From Telmatactis stephensoni (lineage: Eukaryota; Cnidaria; Anthozoa; Actiniaria; Isophelliidae): a DNA stretch of 64,000 nucleotides. Under the pieces are notes generated by a model. It saw nothing but the letters and a program-made list of their open reading frames with translations. It searched no databases and had not been told where the DNA came from. The translations under genes were made by a program, and so were the position numbers. Shown piece after piece: positions 22,880 to 33,524 of this stretch. Each line of letters opens with the position of its first letter. The stretch's first letter is position 1. The stretch is taken from contig JALIZF010001764.1 of NCBI GenBank assembly GCA_029948255.1, forward strand, positions 186,001-250,000, written 5' to 3'.

Positions 22880-24180
22880 AAAACATACAAGCTTAATATG
22901 ACAGGGAAGTCATCTAATACAGCATTCAATAAAGCAAACAGTGTTAAGGCACTAAGACAAAAGACTCGAGCTTTTAATAGTTGTTTTAGTTTTAATCTAC
23001 CCGTTTATAAAAATGTATCTCCGTGTTTCTTATCGACTTATAGCACGTAATAAAAGTAGGTACCGGTATTTGCAATGATTCGTGGTAATTTTCCTTTTGC
23101 ACCTCCCTTTATAGGTGGCACGAGTGAACGCCTATATGGCGTCTAGTTTCTTTACAAAAATGAAATCTAAGATTCTGAAGAAAAACTTTTAATCTTTAGA
23201 TCCTGACGAAGGTCTAAAGTGCTAAACTCAGAGTTTATTCTTAGTGTACAGTTCTCCTTTAAAACAAAGCGTACTCAGTGTTGTTCTTAAAGAGGCAGAA
23301 GGGGTGAAATAGTCATCCATAACGAAAATCCATACGACTGTTTTGTGATTTGTCTTGATGCATATCATCCATTTTTCAGGTTTTGTATAGCTAGCATTAG
23401 CATACTAAATTCCTTTTGAAAGGTGCTAGAAAGTCAATTTAGTCAGTATAGCAATGACTTGCGTACCATTGCGTATGCTTGTGTCCAGCGTTTGTACCTA
23501 CATTAATTGTACCCCTCCCCCTGGGGCTATTACTGACGCAGTCATTTCTTTGTAACCCCATCCCCTGTAGTTTGTGTTGAGTTGTAGTGAATACGTGTTT
23601 ACGGCCTTCATGCAACGATTAAGGACCCTAAGGGAGTCTACAGGTGGTTATAGGACAATAACGGTGTTTTTACTGAACTCAGTGTGATTTTAATTTCACG
23701 GGAGAGTGGTATGGCATTGAAGCGGCTACCCGGGGTATTGTTTGCTGTGTTTTAGCAATAACCTTTGTCTAGAAAAATTGTTTGTGCATATCTAATGTGA
23801 GTGCGCTAGTCTACATATATTTGTTATCAAATATTTTTTTTTACAAACGATAACTAGTTTATATGCAAATTTAAGTATGAAAAAGTATGTAAGTATGTAT
23901 GCTAGTACCATATGAAAAAATACGCTGTCAAACCACGTAAAAAAACTCAGTTTAATTAGATATGTGGCCACAAAAAAGAACTTCTTGTTTTATGTATGAT
24001 GGGGGGAAATTTAAAAAACCAGCTTAAAACGCGTACTGGCTTAAACATTATAAAAAAGCTTGCAAAAATGATCCTGGATTAACAGATGCTATCAAATACA
24101 CTATTTTGTTTCCCATGCGGGATTCGAAAATCGACTGTGGCGTGACGGGCTAAGTTCTAAAGATTGTTCATCAAAGAGAG
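22880..24180. other. Upstream flank of Mab-21-like gene A
   Basis: No gene is seen. 23322-23420 is a third copy of the GATGCAT/TTAGCATACTAA part of the SINE-like repeat. The last 50 bp before 24180 (GGCGTGACGGGCTAAGTTC) match the flank upstream of gene D exon 1, so the 5' flank is part of the duplicated unit. Confidence 0.5.
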
Positions 24181-24235
24181 GTCATGGGGTCAAATTTCGA
24201 ATCTTCCCTTTCGGGAAGGAGAAACGACAAGAGAA

Positions 24236-24247
24236 ATGGAGCCATCG
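24236..24247 (+). CDS. Mab-21/cGLR-like gene A, exon 1
   Basis: Four codons, MEPS, are followed by the donor GTAAGTCC. This exact arrangement recurs in genes C and D. An earlier ATG at 24184 corresponds to the gene D start, but one extra base in GGGAAGGAG puts it out of frame with exon 2; only the ATG at 24236 reaches exon 2 in frame. Confidence 0.65.
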
Positions 24248-25024
24248 GTAAGTCCTATAAAGTTTTATATGTGAACTCATGCAGTCACAGTCACAACCGA
24301 TGAAAGTGAAACACTATTTCACCGACAAATACACTATTTATCACTACACGTATAAAATCGATCTGTCCAAACCAAGCTAATTATTTTGAAAGTATAAGTT
24401 AAGGACCGCGTTAAGACCAGTCAAGTCGTGCCAGTCCGTACGATATTTGTGTGCCGTTTCGATTCTGTCACGTATCGAGCCAAAAAATGTGGGATTAGAT
24501 CTGGCTTTTGTTTCGATGTCTTGTCTCACAATCGAAGAATTGATCGAAGTTCAGTTTCAGTTTCAGTTGATTACAATGCACTTTTTGAAGCGATAACATC
24601 TTTTACATAACAAATACATAGAAAAATATACAACATAGACATCTAAAAAAACTAACAAGAACTGTTCAAACAAACATAACAAACATAACAAGAACTGCCG
24701 TTGTGTATGGAAACTCGAGTCAGTCCCGATCTTTGAAAGAACTGTGTTCACTTGAAGCAATCGACATCTAGCTTGGAGTTCATAATCAAGTCATGAATAT
24801 ATAGTATAAGGTCAATAGACCATTACATTTATATTTGCCCTTATACGACTTGACTCACTATTCATATTTTCTATTAGTATGTAATTCTTTTGAACTCAAA
24901 ATTGGAACCAATTAATTATTATTTAACTTTCATTTCCTATAATTTAAACTACATATCAATGTTCATATATATTTGCATTGTATTGTATTGTATATTGTAT
25001 TGATTGATTGATCATTCATTTTAG
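24248..25024. other. Gene A intron
   Basis: The 777-bp intron is alignable in places with those of C and D. It ends in GTATT and GATT repeats (about 24968-25012) and the acceptor TTCATTTTAG. Confidence 0.6.
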
Positions 25025-26860
25025 ACAACTGTTTCTCATTTTGATGAAACATCAAACATCTGGCTTGAACCCTTCTCCGTCATCCTGAACTGCATGTTTC
25101 CTTTGGAATACATTTATGGAAACTGGTTCAAACTGTTATTAGAGAGCAACGCAAAACGTTCAGAGCCAGAGTTAATTTCCGGCCCACCTCCCAATGAACT
25201 GGAAACTGGCAGTCGAGTTGAAGGATTTTGTATCCCAGAGGTTTTAGTTGCCAAAACTTCTGAAGATCCCTTGAGTGTGCCGTTAATTGAGAGAGAACAC
25301 TGGCAAGCAGATCTCGATAATATGCTGGAGATTGAACCCTATGCAGAAAATGTTCCAGAGATCTTTACCGTCGAACATATAGAAGATGACCCTAGATATG
25401 TCCGTCTAAGAATCACTGATAAATGGAAGGAGCATCATTCCAAGTACAAGGATGTCACATTTCTTCATCAAACGTATAATATTCCATTAAGCAACGGCTT
25501 GGACATTTTTGAACTGGGAAGTCACACACTGTCAGAACTACATGGGCCTGTTCGGAGAAGCCGAAGAAGAGGCTTCTTGAATCTCGAAGAAGACAACACT
25601 TCGGTATTCAAGTACCCTCAAGCATGGCCCGAGCCGGCTATGGCATGGCTGGTACGACCTCGTCCTGGGTCTTGGCCTTCGCCAGAGCTTGTTCAAGATA
25701 TTTTTGAGTCTGGTTGTCATATCGCACCAGTGGGTAGAGGAAAGCGACAACAGGAGCCATTAGAATACATAGACTACTTGAAAAATCCAAGTATGGGAGC
25801 AACTTCAAAAGAACTCCACGATGTAGCACATGAGCAATCCATAGATGAAACTGAATGGAGATTATCTTTTTCTGTGGCTGAAAACAAACTTGGTCAAAGC
25901 GTGACTCCAGTTCAGCGTCATGTGATCATTCTTCTAAAGATTTTTAAGAAATTATATTTCCCTGACGTCGTATCGTCATATGTCCTTAAAAATCTATTGT
26001 TCTGGGAAATCGAAAAGCAAAATGAATCCTTTTGGGAGGAGGACAACTCAGCCAAGTGTCTTGTTTATATGTTGGATCGTCTTGCTCAGTGTCTTGAAGA
26101 TGGGTGTCTTCCTCACTACATCATACCAGAGAGCAACCTTCTGCAAGGAGAAGACTCCCAGCGACTTGTCGAAGAAGCTAGCACAGTCAGAGATGTGAGA
26201 AAGAATATTTTAAGTAATTCTATCAACATGTTGAAAAAAATCACCTCTCTCACCTATGTTACGCCTCATTACCTTAAAGGCCTAGAGTGGGACTCACTAT
26301 GCTCCCAAATAGATGATATAACACTATCAGCCAATGAAGCAAAACAACTGAACTGCTCCTTACTGGAATTGTTTATTGGCATGTGTAAAGATGTAATTGA
26401 GAAGTTGTTTAATTCAATTGAAACCGAAGATCTCGAGGATAGCATCAAAGCATTCATGTTCGTTCCTATCTATGCGTATGAATCTTTATTGGCAAGGTCT
26501 CTTTGTAAATTGTTTATCCTTACGAATGGAGACCAAACGAAAAATGAGTTTGTCCTATTTATTAAAGTAAGAGTGGGTCGCCTTTCCTCCGAAGACGACT
26601 TTCTCACTCTGTCGCTGCTCCTTTTTGAGCAAACACAAGTTGGGAAAGAGCTTTCCACGCTGGTGCCCTCCACAAGTGTCATGGAGAAAACCAAAGCAAT
26701 TTATGCAAAACTTGCACAAGAACAAGCAGTAAAAGCCCAAGCACAAATGAAAGAAGTTCTCGGTCCGCTATGGTCGAGGAGTGAGATTGCTATGATAACA
26801 CGTAAAGTAATCGACGAAATCTCTGATGGAGGAAGGCATTATAGAGAATTTGACAAATGA
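25025..26860 (+). CDS. Mab-21/cGLR-like gene A, exon 2 (C-terminus frameshifted)
   Basis: This is a Mab-21-domain protein of the cGAS-like nucleotidyltransferase superfamily, whose active members make cyclic dinucleotides in the cytosol on sensing nucleic acid. With exon 1 it has 615 residues. The nucleotidyltransferase core has G66-S67 in TGSRVEGFC and D100-L-D102. The family pattern PQAWPEP, WLVRPRPGSWPSPEL and GCHIAPVGRGKR follows at 201-245. The Mab-21 C-terminal helical domain runs about 281-390 (EWRLSFSVAENKL to HYIIPESNLL). The third catalytic acid is not evident. Compared with genes C and D, one inserted base near 26844 (GCATTATAG versus GCATCTAG) shifts the frame, giving a different short end and a stop 101 bp before the paralogous stop. 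It may be a decaying copy or a shorter variant. Confidence 0.85.
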   Translation, partial: TTVSHFDETSNIWLEPFSVILNCMFPLEYIYGNWFKLLLESNAKRSEPELISGPPPNELETGSRVEGFCIPEVLVAKTSEDPLSVPLIEREHWQADLDNMLEIEPYAENVPEIFTVEHIEDDPRYVRLRITDKWKEHHSKYKDVTFLHQTYNIPLSNGLDIFELGSHTLSELHGPVRRSRRRGFLNLEEDNTSVFKYPQAWPEPAMAWLVRPRPGSWPSPELVQDIFESGCHIAPVGRGKRQQEPLEYIDYLKNPSMGATSKELHDVAHEQSIDETEWRLSFSVAENKLGQSVTPVQRHVIILLKIFKKLYFPDVVSSYVLKNLLFWEIEKQNESFWEEDNSAKCLVYMLDRLAQCLEDGCLPHYIIPESNLLQGEDSQRLVEEASTVRDVRKNILSNSINMLKKITSLTYVTPHYLKGLEWDSLCSQIDDITLSANEAKQLNCSLLELFIGMCKDVIEKLFNSIETEDLEDSIKAFMFVPIYAYESLLARSLCKLFILTNGDQTKNEFVLFIKVRVGRLSSEDDFLTLSLLLFEQTQVGKELSTLVPSTSVMEKTKAIYAKLAQEQAVKAQAQMKEVLGPLWSRSEIAMITRKVIDEISDGGRHYREFDK

Positions 26861-27138
26861 AAGGATTAAAGAAGGAATAAAGAAAGAATTCGAATTGGTA
26901 TTACTGAAATGCACCAAGGAGAATTCAAGAGAAGAGAAAAATCAAAGCACCGATGAATAAAGACCTAACTGATCATGCTTTTACGGCTAGAAGCAAGTAG
27001 TGCCAATATATTTTTCTGGCGACTGTCTTTCAGTTCATTATTATTTTGTTTCTGTAATAGTTTCTTTGTATCGCATCTTTACCAAAGGAAATCCAGTGAC
27101 TGAGTACCCTGCTGACTGACGTTAGCGCAAACCACCTT
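26861..27138. other. Gene A 3' flank with lost coding tail
   Basis: 26861-26959 still resembles the end of genes C and D (ending GCACCGATGAATAAAG) but is outside the open frame. AATAAA lies at 26955-26960. The rest matches the flanks of C and D loosely. Confidence 0.6.
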
Positions 27139-27432
27139 TGGGCCCGGTTGCATGTTCGAGGATGATTAGCACTAACCCAGGATTAAATGGTGTTAACCCA
27201 GGATTAAATCTAAAGACAACCATTGGTTAAATCTAAAGAAAACCATTGGTGTTAACCCAGGGTTAAATCTAAAGAAAACCATTGGTGTTAACCCTGGGTT
27301 AAATCTAAAGACAACCATTGGTGTTCACCCTGGTTTAAATCTAAAGAAAACCATTGGTGCTAACCCAGGATTAAATCTAAAAAAAACATTGGTGTTAACC
27401 CTGGGTTAGCACTAATTGCCCTTCGAACAACC
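27139..27432. mobile_element. MITE carrying a tandem repeat of about 38 bp
   Basis: The ends are inverted: GGTTGCATGTTCGAGGATGA then TTAGCACTAACCCAGG on the left, and CCTGGGTTAGCACTAATTGC then CCTTCGAACAACC on the right. Between them about six copies of GGTTAAATCTAAAGAAAACC plus ATTGGTGTTAACCC are arrayed (27163-27412). Confidence 0.75.
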
Positions 27433-27749
27433 TAGCCTTGGCCATGGTGTACAAATGTTTTTGTAACTTTACAGATTTATTCAGTATTGAAAGTGTATCT
27501 GAAAATGGACCCCAGTATACTGTTAACAACAACAACAATCTTTTTATTGTTTTTTGAATTATATTAATTACAGTAAATTTTCTATCCACATGTAGCATAT
27601 AGCTATTCGAGGAGGAAGCAAAAGCAAACATATTGTTTCTGTAAATAGTATAAGGAATAAGTGTCTAACTTTCATCTTTGGTGAACTTGAGGTAACTTCA
27701 ACTTCATTTAGTTTACTCTCTCGCGATTTTTCTTAGTAGTTTTCTTACA

Positions 27750-28530
27750 CTCCGAGAAAAACAATACAGCATGAAAGCCTAAGGAATATTTCCGGCATAG
27801 ATTCATTTGGTAAACCACAGGGAGCCCAAGCTGTACAATTCTTGTATTTGAAATATATACCTAATTTATCCCTCATATAGGGTTTCACGAATGATCACAC
27901 TTTGTAAAATTAGAAATTGCAGCAACATTTTTTACACACAGTGTTGTTAGGTTTGTTGTTATGGCAATTTGCTTTGGACAATTTACGCATGTGCAGTCGT
28001 TTTGCACACGTGTGACTACGTACACTTCTAAATTGACCTGTAGAAGCTACCCCCGGGGCTAATTTAGTAAAAGTTTGAAAGTACCCATAACCCATAATTT
28101 GAAATTTTGATAATAATTTCTTCAAGCCGTGAAAAGTTTGATGGTTTAATATACATACCAGAGAAATCTACACTGCGTTACTTCATCCGGGAGATCATTC
28201 ATAAATAATACAAACAACGGGCCTAGAATAGAACCCTGTGAGACGCATGCAGACAATTCACAGGGGTCAGACATCTATGATTTTGAAGTCCACAACTTGA
28301 CTAGTGATGTTCTTTAGATAATCTTTAGTACCAATCCAACTCCTTATTCTTTATACCATAAACACACAACTTTTCCAATAGCAACTCGTGGTCGTCAGTA
28401 TCAAAACGCCTTCCTCAAGTATACAAAAACACCCGACAAAAACAGCTGTTAACATTGCTTGATGCATGTTTCTTCGGATGGTATCAGTAAAGATATGACT
28501 GAAGTTTCTATCGAATGTCCCTTAAGCATG
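27750..28530 (-). pseudogene. Decayed LINE fragment plus shared flank
   Basis: On the minus strand 28530-28160 reads as broken non-LTR reverse transcriptase, including a stretch matching CVPQGSILGP-type sequence in a shifted frame. 28160-27750 is non-LINE sequence. Both parts reappear in inverse orientation at 48700-49450, so the junction between them was duplicated rather than created twice. Confidence 0.7.
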
Positions 28531-28546
28531 TAGCCCTATTATATTA

Positions 28547-28707
28547 GAGTCGTTTTCGTATGAGTGTGAAACTTACCGCGCCGTACCGTGACCGTGTCAG
28601 TGCCGTAATGTCTATAAAAACATTCGAAATTCATGCCGTAACCGTATCACTTTAGTATCGTAACCGTACAGACCCGTACAGTGTTCCCACTCATACGAAA
28701 ACCACTC
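28547..28707. mobile_element. MITE with TA target duplication
   Basis: GAGTCGTTTTCGTATGAGTG and CACTCATACGAAAACCACTC form terminal inverted repeats flanked by TA on both sides, as for Tc1/mariner-type insertions. It is 161 bp and non-coding. Confidence 0.85.
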
Positions 28708-28922
28708 TATGTACATGTACTTGTAGATTATTTAATGAATGATTCAATGATTTTCATTTATGTATACACTATTTGCCTAGATTCTATTTGCATTTCGTTG
28801 TTCCTATTTTTGGACAGCTTACGTAACCGCAGTCTTTTGATTGCGGTGTGCCCAGCATAACTGAAGTGAGACCGTCGATCTGCACTGTCAGTTTCCTGAT
28901 TTTCAAAATCAATGCTGAAGAA

Positions 28923-28934
28923 ATGGCGCAGTCG
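28923..28934 (+). CDS. Mab-21/cGLR-like gene B, exon 1
   Basis: Four codons, MAQS, are followed by GTAAGTTTG. Position and phase 0 match the first exons of A, C and D (MEPS). The intron to exon 2 is 1.2 kb. Confidence 0.6.
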
Positions 28935-30155
28935 GTAAGTTTGTCAAAATACGAATCAGTATGTAAAAAACATCTAAAGAAACGACCTGTCCTCTTTATT
29001 TCCTTTACGTCCATTTTTTAACAATTCAAATTGATTTTCACAAGTGCATGCTGTCAGAACAAATAAGTCGAATTGTTATAATAGGCAAGGATGGTATATA
29101 ATTTGTTCAACAAGCATATATTCGTTGGTGTATCAAAGCTCGAAGCTTAAGTGTTTACTTGAGTTACGTACTGAATTACCAAGAAAATCATTCAGTGTAT
29201 ATATGGGCTACCACATAGTTTTAACTCTTTGGTTTCAAGAATTCCGTTATGCAGTAAACTTTGCTACGCAACAGAATTTTGAGAGATTTGGATTTCCATT
29301 AGCCAAAGAGATCCTTGTGTGTAATATTAGTATTTCCTTTTTTAATATAATTACTTTGAAAGAAACTTTTTTGTATTACAATGCAACTAATACTTGCATT
29401 TACACTTATTTAAGAACTTTATACATATTAAGAGCTACAAATATTTAAGAGCTTTGAGGAGGTCCAGCTTAGTAAATCAAATTAAGCACCTGGTGAGGAA
29501 AAAGAAGAAGAAGAACAGAATTAAAAATGGTCGATAAATAAATCATTAAATTAAATATATCATTGTGAAATTTTGGAGAATAGAACTTCACTCAAGATAT
29601 TTGTAATTATTTGGCGAAATTTCTTAGTGCTTATCCAACCTTCACATGCAAATGTCACTTAGTTTTGTCTTCATGAATCGAAGAAAGAAAACATGCAGCG
29701 TCAAGAGACCATAACTGACTAAGAGAGCTGAAGCTCGGTATTGATATCTGTGCGATGTTCGTGGCGAGCTAAGGCTATTTTTAGTAATTTCGCTATCGCG
29801 CGTGCAAGGCTCTCAAACAATTATAGTCTGATCGACCATGATTTGGTTAAGTGATCGAAATCCGGACGCGACTGACTGAGTTGGATCTTTATAATTTCCT
29901 AATTGTAGTCTCATTGTCTTGTTTATTAAGCTATCAATTGATGAGCGAAATATACAGCGAAAAATAAGGTCCTCGACCAAAGACCCTCCTATCCGGGCCG
30001 GGGCTCACGATCGGTAAATAATCCGTGGTATATTTAGTACTCTTTCTAGTTCAATGGACATTGGATTGATTGATCGATTGATTGATTGATTGACTGACTG
30101 ACTGACTGACTGATTGATTGATTGATTGATTGATTTAATTGTTGTTGTTTTTAAG
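28935..30155. other. Gene B intron
   Basis: It contains a solo left arm of the CAAGAGACC MITE (29702-29826) and a GATT/GACT microsatellite (30064-30135) ending 20 bp before the exon-2 acceptor. A 134-codon frame at 29044-29448 shows no family features. Confidence 0.6.
29702..29826. mobile_element. Solo left arm of CAAGAGACC foldback MITE
   Basis: It begins CAAGAGACCATAACTGACTA and continues to TATCGCGCGTGCAAGGCTCT, matching the left arm of the 18190-18468 element, then stops without a right arm. Confidence 0.75.
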
Positions 30156-31970
30156 AATTCGTTTACTTACGACGAGACATCCAAGGTTTGGCTTGAACCA
30201 TTTTCAGTCATCTTGAATTACATGCTGCCAGTAGAGTACATCTATGCTGACTGGTTTATGTGGACAGCCAAAGATGAAATAAAGTATTTATACCCAGACA
30301 GCATATTTACTGACCCTCCTGAGAGAATCCTAACGGGCAGCCAGGCCGAAGGGTTTTGTATTCCTCAGTTTTTAGTATCCAAAAGCGACGATGATCCTTT
30401 GAGCGAGCCTGAAAATGAAAGGGAATACTGGCAGCCCGACTTCGATGGCATGGAATCACAAGACTATCGGTTTCAAAATGATCAGCAGAAACTTATTCCT
30501 ATTTTTACAGTAGAGCACGTCAAAGATGATCCAAGATACGTTAAACTAAGGCTTACTGAGGAGTGGAAAGAACTTAATCCAGAACAAAAAAACATGACCT
30601 TCTTACATCATAGCTATATACTTCCTTCTGGAAATGATATCCTCAAAAAGGTTTTCGAAGAAATAAACAAGTCGGAAAAGACAGCAGCTACTGATGAGTT
30701 GCATGGGCCAGCATTTAAGCTTATTATTGATAATCCAAAATTTAAGGAATCAATTTTCAGTTTTGAAACAGACAACACTCAAGTGTTCGAGAACCCCCAA
30801 GCATGGCTTCAGCCTGCTATGGAATGGTTGGTACGACCTCGTTTTGGAGTTTGGCCATCTCCTGAACTTATTCAAGACATCTTTGAATCCGGTTGCCATA
30901 TCGCTGCAGTGGGGAGGGGTAAACGACTGAATGAGTCGTTGAAACTAGAAGACTACGCAGAAGATCCAAATCCGGCATCATCTTTGAAACTGACCCAGCA
31001 ATCACCAGATAAATCATCCATGGATGAAACTGAATGGAGAGTATCCTTTTCTATTGCTGAAAACAAACTTGCCCAAAGCGTGACACCAATTCAGCGTCAT
31101 GTAATCGTTCTTCTCAAGATGCTCAAGAAAATCTATTTCCCTGACGTCGTGTCGTCCTATGTTCTTAAAAATCTGCTGTTTTGGGAGATCGAAAAGCAGA
31201 ATGAGTCCTTTTGGAAGGAAGACAACTCAGCCAAGTGTCTTGTTTATATGTTGGATCGTCTTGCTCAGTGTCTTGAAGATGGATGTCTTCCACATTACAT
31301 CATACCAGAGAGCAACCTTCTACAGGGAGAAGACCCCCGAGAACTTGCTGAAGGAGCTGCAATCGTCAGGAATGTGAGGAAAAGCCTCCTGGTCAAATCG
31401 ATCAGCATGCTGAAAAGAGTTTTCTCGGTGTCTTACATGTGCGAAACATTGCGCTACAAACATTTTGAAGTAACGTCATTTGTTCCGAGTCTGCAAGACA
31501 AAAATTTATCCGAAGATTCCGTTCAAGATATTGTTTCTTCTCTATATTCTTTTTACGTTGCAAGATATGAAGAATGGCTTGGGATCATATCTAGGTTACT
31601 CCGGAATGAGAAACTAAAGAAGAGAGCGAAGGATAATGTACGAGTCCAAATGAATGTTACGCAATCAGTATTTGCTAGAGTTCTCACAAAGCAACTGTTC
31701 TTAAGGTATGGTGAACATTTCAACAACAAGGATTTCACATCCTTTTTGAAAGAAAAAGCTGCAAGTCTTTCTCTTGATGATGAATTCATTGTCTTATCAC
31801 TCCTGTGTATTGAAGAAGCGCAAAAAGGCAACGATGATCTTGCTGCTTTAGTGCCAAAGACGATTGAACCATCTAAAACTTTGCTAAAGGTCAACGAGGA
31901 ACAGCAACATATGGAATTCAAGTCACATTTTCCCATCGATGAATTCGCATTTCTGGAATATATAAAATGA
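30156..31970 (+). CDS. Mab-21/cGLR-like gene B, exon 2
   Basis: With exon 1 it encodes about 608 residues of the same family. TGSQAEGFC (GS motif) and D-F-D in QPDFDGM supply the first part of the nucleotidyltransferase active site. WLQPAMEWLVRPRFGVWPSP and GCHIAAVGRGKR follow, then the helical domain from EWRVSFSIAENKL to HYIIPESNLL. The C-terminal third is very different from A, C and D. By contrast a block at about 31130-31345 is almost identical in DNA to the paralogs, including silent sites. The acceptor is GTTGTTTTTAAG and the frame is open to a TGA at 31968-31970. It is the most diverged member and looks intact. Confidence 0.88.
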   Translation, partial: NSFTYDETSKVWLEPFSVILNYMLPVEYIYADWFMWTAKDEIKYLYPDSIFTDPPERILTGSQAEGFCIPQFLVSKSDDDPLSEPENEREYWQPDFDGMESQDYRFQNDQQKLIPIFTVEHVKDDPRYVKLRLTEEWKELNPEQKNMTFLHHSYILPSGNDILKKVFEEINKSEKTAATDELHGPAFKLIIDNPKFKESIFSFETDNTQVFENPQAWLQPAMEWLVRPRFGVWPSPELIQDIFESGCHIAAVGRGKRLNESLKLEDYAEDPNPASSLKLTQQSPDKSSMDETEWRVSFSIAENKLAQSVTPIQRHVIVLLKMLKKIYFPDVVSSYVLKNLLFWEIEKQNESFWKEDNSAKCLVYMLDRLAQCLEDGCLPHYIIPESNLLQGEDPRELAEGAAIVRNVRKSLLVKSISMLKRVFSVSYMCETLRYKHFEVTSFVPSLQDKNLSEDSVQDIVSSLYSFYVARYEEWLGIISRLLRNEKLKKRAKDNVRVQMNVTQSVFARVLTKQLFLRYGEHFNNKDFTSFLKEKAASLSLDDEFIVLSLLCIEEAQKGNDDLAALVPKTIEPSKTLLKVNEEQQHMEFKSHFPIDEFAFLEYIK

Positions 31971-32052
31971 AGACAAAGTAGGGTGGACACTTTTCATAAC
32001 TACTCGAAAAATCATATTCCTTCTTAATTATACATCTATCCAGATATTTAGT
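31971..32052. other. Gene B 3' flank
   Basis: Short AT-rich stretch after the stop; no AATAAA is seen here. Confidence 0.4.
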
Positions 32053-32207
32053 GGTTATTTGATGGTTTTCTATGGAATACGGGTGAATATTTCACGAGAA
32101 ATTTATGTTATTAGTATACAACGAGCCTTTAGGCGAGTTGTATACAAAATAACATAAATTTCGAGTGAAATGTTCACCAGTATTCCATAAAAAACATCAT
32201 ATAACCA
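32053..32207. mobile_element. Palindromic MITE
   Basis: TATGGAATACGGGTGAATAT with TTATGTTATTAGTATACAAC in the left arm pair with GTTGTATACAAAATAACATA and GTTCACCAGTATTCCATA in the right arm; the loop is about 10 bp. Confidence 0.8.
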
Positions 32208-32210
32208 TAT

Positions 32211-32879
32211 TATCCTATAACTATTACACATTTTAGCTAAAAATTACGCTTTACTAAAGAGATATCATGACGCAAACATATCTTTATTGGAAAAATCCTC
32301 TGTCAAACATCAGTTCGTGCGTTTGGTTATTTCCCCAACCCATCTTAGCGAAGCCGTTTTAAGTATCAGTTTTCTCTTTGCTTGACTGAGCACTTCTCGA
32401 TGAGCTTTGGGTAGTTTTCCCCCCTCAAATATCGGTCAATGGAGTTTCTGTAAGACGTTAGAGTATCTGGTTCGTATTCAGATCAATCGGTGATTTGCGA
32501 ATTTCCAGTAGAAAATGTTTGACAACTGGAATGTTCAAGCGTTCTTGTTGTAGTGCTTGTGAACTTCTTAGTGTCCACCTCAGTCTTCTTTTGTGTTCTC
32601 GGGTTCTTTTGTGCCTCTATAAATGCATCAATATTTTCTTCAATTCTGGGAGAGCGGAAGAAATCGTATTTGAAGTAGTTGAACTCGACGATGCAAACGC
32701 GCTAGCTAGCGGTTTCCCGCTCATTTCTCAGCTAATTATATATTCAAAACATATTGAATTTCATTGGCTGAATTCAAATTTTGAGCAATCTGATTGGCTA
32801 ATACATTTTATGAAATACCGCTCTGTATTCATAGAAAATGCTTAGCTCTGATTGGCTAATGTGTAATAGTTATAGGATA
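32211..32879. mobile_element. 669-bp element with 22-bp terminal inverted repeats
   Basis: TATCCTATAACTATTACACA plus TT at the left end is matched by AATGTGTAATAGTTATAGGA plus TA at the right. A 116-codon frame inside has no recognisable domain. Confidence 0.75.
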
Positions 32880-33232
32880 AATATGGATACACAACAGTTA
32901 TACAATGGTTTCGAGTGGAATACCGTAGAATATCCCACAAGTCACTTGTATTTTTTATGATACACTCAAGCCTTAAGACTAGTGTGGCCAAAGGAAATAC
33001 AAGTGAGGGTTATCCCACACCATAAAAATTAAAATACAACCAATTACTCATAATCATGAGAAAGGTGACAGTTGATAAATACCGCCAAATGTACAACGGT
33101 TTTCCTGCTTTAATTTCTGATATGATTGGCTGGACATTTATTTTCTATGATGCATGGTGTGGGATATATAACTAGCTGTATACATAGAAGTACTAGCTTA
33201 CCTAATGATGAACAGAAATGATGGCATATTTA

Positions 33233-33380
33233 TGTAACAGTGATGCTTTGCATCAGAATGGTAGACCGGCATGCTTTGCGGCAGCGTGCTGGTGTGAGAG
33301 TGTTTTTACTGTGAGAATGTTTTGTTGGAATTTTGTGAGGATTAAAAAGTCTTCAAAGTTAGCAAATTCGTGTTATTACA
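33233..33380 (+). repeat. 5' LTR (148 bp)
   Basis: It begins TGTAACAGTGATGCTTTG and ends TTCGTGTTATTACA. It differs from the 3' LTR chiefly by a 5-bp segment (GTGTT) near the end. Confidence 0.92.
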
Positions 33381-33382
33381 AT

Positions 33383-33400
33383 TGGCGACCACGCCAGGAC
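33383..33400 (+). promoter_or_regulatory. Primer binding site
   Basis: TGGCGACCACGCCAGGAC starts 2 bp after the LTR, where reverse-transcription primer sites lie, and begins with the TGG that pairs with a tRNA CCA end. The tRNA species cannot be named from sequence alone. Confidence 0.65.
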
Positions 33401-33524
33401 ATAGAAGAAACACTGGACTCTCGACAAGGATATATTTGAAGGCTTAGAAAGGTTGAATTGCGACAAAATCCAAGTTTTATAATTCGTCGACACGATCCAC
33501 GTGGTCCAAAATTCTCTTCACTTC

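Noticed and set aside
29044..29448. 134-codon plus-strand frame in the gene B intron
   Set aside because: No recognisable domain, AT-rich composition and position within an intron; likely chance.
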